The notes under the pieces were generated by a model. It was not told where the DNA came from and made no database searches. It saw nothing but the letters and a program-made list of their open reading frames with translations. A DNA stretch of 64,000 nucleotides from Acanthosoma haemorrhoidale (Eukaryota > Arthropoda > Insecta > Hemiptera > Acanthosomatidae). The DNA is taken from positions 73,883,104 through 73,947,103 of the forward strand of contig OV884014.1 in the NCBI GenBank assembly GCA_930367205.1, written 5' to 3'. Of the stretch, positions 60,227 to 64,000 are shown piece after piece. How positions within the stretch are numbered: position 1 is the first letter of the stretch; each line of letters begins with the position of its first letter. The position numbers were made by a program, and so were the translations under genes.

Positions 60227-61922
60227 CACATAAGCTCGACTGTAGAGACTTACTTATGAGATACACAACCGACCATGGCTTACATCGGACTGGCTATTAA
60301 CACCAGGAACAGGGGAAGGAGTCCGAAGCACACTATTTTGTCACAATTTAAGCACGGGTGGTGGAGAAGTCATATTGCTCATATCCGATTTTTCATTCGA
60401 ACAAAAACAATTATTTATGGGTTCATGATAAAATATGTTATCCCTAAGCCGATCGGAGTAGGAGAATACCTTTAGAAATATTGCCTTGAGGAAGCTTAGG
60501 GACAGGTGAGGGATGTTGGGGCTAGGGCACGATTCATCCTCTCTATCACCAGGAGGAATGATTGAAAACTGTGCGGCCGGTTTACATCAATCAGAACCTC
60601 AAGGGGTTTTACCGGCTCCCTCCAGGAGCAGTTGTAAATTACCGCTCCAGCTGGAGAATTGGTAATAGGGATGAAGTTCTCTACTGAGTAATCCCCAACG
60701 CCTCCTCCGAGACGGAGACGGAAGGGGGTGTATTGACTCACAAATGATCGTTTATATCGTTTGTGAGCCCGTTTTAGTGCTGTTGAATAATACATGGTTC
60801 ATTTCATATTGTGTCCTCTGGAGCAATTTTGTCTTACTGCTTTAATAGCTCTTCCGTTCAATGGAACATTTACTTTAAATAATCAATATATTGATTTCGG
60901 TCTATAGAATATTTAAGATAGCTCTCTATAAAATGTTTCATATTTTTTGCATTGTTAGAAATTTGTTTCTTATTACTTGATATATAACTTCCTTTTTCCA
61001 CAAATATAAAAATAGAGTAATTTCACTAAAGTCTCGATTACTTTCAAATACTTTGGCCTTATATGGTCTCCTAAACTAAATATCTGTTTAGCTCAAGGCA
61101 GCACTATTAAACATTACATTTTCTAGAAAAATAAAAAATGAATAATCTAAATGAAGTTCAAAATTCATAGAAATCTCTCTTATGATAGAAAATTGCCAAA
61201 TATTTGGGCATGGTAAAATAAATCTCTGGCTAGAATATGACAATTCTAAATTCACCTAAAATCACGTTGCACAATAGCCAATGATAACACGATAAAATAT
61301 AAACATCGGTTTTGCAGCTTCTTCACTGCTGAATCACTAAGGGTTCAATACACCATTAAAATACCGAAAAGGAAGGAAACCATTATTTATGCAACTATGA
61401 TGCAGGCATTTTCATTTAAGGTACTTTTGTATGCAGTGAAATTTTAAATAATAACTTACTAGAGCTATCGAAAAAAATAAATCTTTGTTTTTTTGGATTC
61501 AAGCAGCGTCATTGTTTCCATTTGGAATTAATGGAGAGTGGATTCTATGATTTATACAACGCTTACAACGGCTCCATAAGGTATAATCATGGTATGTTTG
61601 TTGGTTTCATTCAAATGACATCGTGTAATGCACATGTATAATATTATCAACGAGGTGGACAAAAGTTACTAAGTAGCTGATTCAAACATGTAGAACATTC
61701 GTGTAAAAATACATGATGAAACTTCTTTTATTACTATATTCGCAAATACCCTAAGAGCTTTTATTGATTGGGGTACGAAATGGTCACCTACCAGCTTTCA
61801 ATGATCGAAACAGAACCTGTTTTCACCGAAACGAACGATCCTAAAGTTTTATCCCGTTTGCGAACATGAGAAATATACTAACATTTGTATATAATTTAAA
61901 ATATTTTTAATGTTATATAAAC
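60227..61922. other. No gene supported; GC-rich patch 60490-60800
   Basis: The patch at 60490-60800 is GC-rich and holds a minus-strand frame of 99 codons (YSTALKRAHKRYKRSF, IYNCSWREPVKPLEVL, SFQSFLLVIERMNRAL). I cannot assign it; it is possibly a mobile-element fragment. The rest is AT-rich and featureless. Confidence 0.45.
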
Positions 61923-62112
61923 TGTTATGTCTGGATAGGAACGTATAAAGGGAAAACACACTCTTTATACCACTATTATATTTAATGAACTGATACACTT
62001 TTAATAAATTAGTTACGTTGATTCGTAATGAACTGAACAACTAAGAGAAGGTAACACGCGAGAGCGGGATTAGACTGGCTCACATAATCGATACTGCAAT
62101 CGATACACAACA
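61923..62112 (-). repeat. 3' LTR of the gypsy element
   Basis: 190 bp with inverted termini: TGTTGTGT at the start and ACATAACA at the end on the minus strand. A TATAAAG lies inside near 61970. It is directly preceded by a short purine-rich GCGTGGGAGAC (62113-62123) that probably acts as the polypurine tract. It is short for a gypsy LTR and unrelated to the two solo LTRs. Confidence 0.78.
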
Positions 62113-62168
62113 GTCTCCCACGCTAATTAGAATAATTAAAAGAATAGACATATTATAGTCTGCTTAAA

Positions 62169-64000
62169 TCAGGTGGTAAATTGAGTCACATAGTCTAGCA
62201 GTTTTCCTGGTGGCCTCCGTTTTCTGCCTGATCGTCTCAGAATGGGTTCTGGCTGGACCCTCGGTTGCTCTTGTTGTTGCTGCGGGCGGGTCGATGGTCT
62301 TGGACTTGGATCTGGCTGGACGTCTTCTGGAAGATTACTTCTTGGTTCGTCATCATTGGTTGGACTCTTGGGTGGTAGAGTAAACATCACTCTCTTCTTG
62401 GGTTTGGCGTCGCTCGCAATGAAAAGCAATTGATTGATGTGCCTCTTCAGGCTATATCCACTAATATCGAGTCTAATTATGTAGTGAAGCTTCCCAATTT
62501 TTTGGATTACAGTTCCAAGTCTCCATGTTGGTTTGCCAGTGTGGGGGTACCACCTTGCTTGTATGCGATCTCCCACGCTTAGTTGACGTGTACTACCCTG
62601 AGTGGTGCTGGAAAGAGCTGGTGTTTGTGGAGGTGGTTTCAGCAGATCTAATTGAATCCGTATTCTACGTTGTAGGTACAATTCCGATGGTGATTTCCCA
62701 CATGCTAGCGGGGTTGACCTGTATCGCATTAAGATTTCTTGGACTTTTCTTTGGAGAGGTAACGTAGAACTAGTCATGGCCTGTAATTTCTGTTTAAAGG
62801 TCTGAATATTACGTTCTGCGATTCCGTTGGTGGCGGGATGGCCTGGGGCTATGAACTTTTGTTGAATGCCATGGTGCGTACAGAATTTGAGAAATGTTTC
62901 GCTTTTGAATATTGTTGCGTTATCTGAAACTAGGACTCTTGGTAGGCCGTGAGTTGAGAATATATCTTGAAGGTATTGAATGGTTGAATCTGTTGTTGGT
63001 GCATTCTTGGAGAAACGGACTTCTAGCCAGCGGGACTTAGCATCTACTAAAACGAAGAAGTGGTGGTCTTGGAATGGTCCCGCATAGTCCATATGAACCC
63101 TATCAAAATTCTCTGAGGGTTCATCCCAGTGATGGATGGGTGCTTTGGGGGGATTTTTTCTAATTCGTACGCATTCCTGACAAGCTCTGACAAGATGTTC
63201 AATGTCTTTATCTAGATTTTTCCAGTAAACGTATTGGCGGGATAACTGCTTCATTTTTACAACCCCTGCATGGGTGTGATGAAGTTCATTAAGAACTGCT
63301 TGTTGTAAGGACGTTGGAACGACTACTCGTTGTCCTTTAAAAATTATGCCGTTTTGCAGGTAGAATTCCGTGATATTATTTTCGCCGTTCAAAAGGTCTG
63401 ATTTTATTCTGGTTAGTTGCTCATCTCGTGAGGTTTCTTCAGCGAGAGTTTTATAATTGAGCGTATCGTTGGAAATAGTATAAATGGTTTCGTTAGAAGT
63501 TAACGAGACTTCTTCTTCAATATTTTGTTCAAGTTGGGAAATATTTTCCTGTATAGAGGATCTTGAAAGGAAATCGGCGTGTACATTTTCTTCTGCCTTT
63601 TTATGTTCAATTTGGTAGTCGAAGTTTGTGAGCCAGGTTGCATAGCGTAGAAGTCTAGCGGACGTCATTGCTGGAATGTGTGCATTCTCGTGCAGAATGT
63701 GGGTCAGTGGTCGGTTATCGGTATAAAGAATAAACTTTCTGCCATAAATATAATAATAAAATTTTTTGAGAGCAAAAACGATAGACAAGGCCTCTCTGTC
63801 TAGTTGGCTATAGTTCATCTCGGTTTTGGTCAATGAACGTGATGCGAAAGCGATAGGTTTTTCTATGCCATTTATGGTGTGTGAGAGTACTCCCGCTACC
63901 CCGGTTGGTGAGGCGTCGCAAGCTACCGAGAGAGGGAGGTCTGGATTGAAAGGTGTTAAGACTCATCACTAGAAATTTCGTTTTTTAATTGAGTAAAGGC
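62169..64000 (-). pseudogene. Gypsy pol, C-terminal part, one frameshift
   Basis: The open frame runs from 63962 to the stop at 62169. RNase H shows all four acids (CDAS, DREAL, YTDNR, HADFLS). The integrase has a zinc-binding LHHTHAG plus CQEC region, then D249, D304 and E340 (numbered from the TTG at 63833) with exactly 35 residues between the last two. A C-terminal region of SVGDRIQARWYPHTGKP type follows, ending KLLDYVTQFTT. Upstream, AFTQLKNEISSDE from the reverse-transcriptase tail is in another frame. One base appears missing near 63962-63963, creating a TGA. The enzyme set would copy and integrate the element; this copy can express it only if that break is bypassed or is a sequencing error. 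Confidence 0.9.

Larger units (their letters stand above)
61923..64000 (-). mobile_element. Ty3/gypsy retrotransposon, 3' half
   Basis: Minus-strand element cut by the right window edge. It contains the end of pol (reverse transcriptase tail, RNase H, integrase), a 56-bp spacer and a 190-bp 3' LTR. Protein order RT-RNase H-integrase is that of Ty3/gypsy. There is no envelope gene between integrase and LTR. The other LTR and target duplication are off the window. Confidence 0.92.

Noticed and set aside
62242..62433. Plus-strand Gly/Cys-rich frame
   Set aside because: Antisense to the proline- and glutamine-rich C-terminus of gypsy pol.
1..64000. CRISPR array, operon or prophage
   Set aside because: No regularly spaced repeats or clustered short-gap genes. 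The splice signals and retroelements indicate a eukaryotic genome.

Overview
The window is AT-rich, repeat-laden DNA from an arthropod genome, most likely an insect. The evidence for this is a Jockey-type LINE, Ty3/gypsy and mariner elements, very long non-coding stretches, and one exon bounded by splice signals in an otherwise gene-poor sequence. No bacterial-style gene organisation is present. Almost everything that can be recognised is a mobile element or a relic of one.

Layout. 1-3178 (minus) is the 5' three quarters of a Jockey-type LINE; its 3' end lies beyond the left edge. 3661-4201 is an internally deleted DDE transposon. 5489-6150 is a solo LTR with a perfect 5-bp target duplication. 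8035-8353 (minus) is a candidate exon of an unidentified gene. 10860-11149 and 43385-43728 are decayed 3' ends of other LINEs. 14511-14725 and 19423-19624 are inverted copies of a small repeat family. 18488-19372 is a second solo LTR of the 5489 family, again with a perfect duplication. 29629-30164 is a transposase pseudogene of the same broad type as 3661. 33423-34129 is a possible piggyBac-type element. 39785-40055 and 48139-48362 are short plus-strand copies sharing a 3' tail with the LINE.

The only host exon I am confident of is at 40308-40387 (plus). It is an 80-bp internal exon encoding part of a cyclic-nucleotide-binding domain, and the best match is the Epac/RAPGEF4 family. Most of the window is therefore probably its introns.

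Right end. 54352-58934 (minus) is a full-length second copy of the LINE with an 11-bp target duplication. 59079-60224 is a mariner relic with both terminal repeats. 61923-64000 (minus) is the 3' half of a Ty3/gypsy element with a 190-bp LTR.

The most interesting observation concerns the LINE. ORF1 and ORF2 are in the same frame, separated by a single TAA. ORF2, 896 residues when the damage in copy 2 is allowed for, has no ATG until about codon 857. Copy 1 has 494 open, methionine-free codons. ORF2 must therefore be made by stop readthrough, by termination-coupled reinitiation at a non-AUG codon, or by a similar route. The two copies are also a mosaic: ORF2 is about 3% different, the ORF1 N-terminal region about 25%, and the 5' UTR more, with a tRNA-like module in that 5' UTR.
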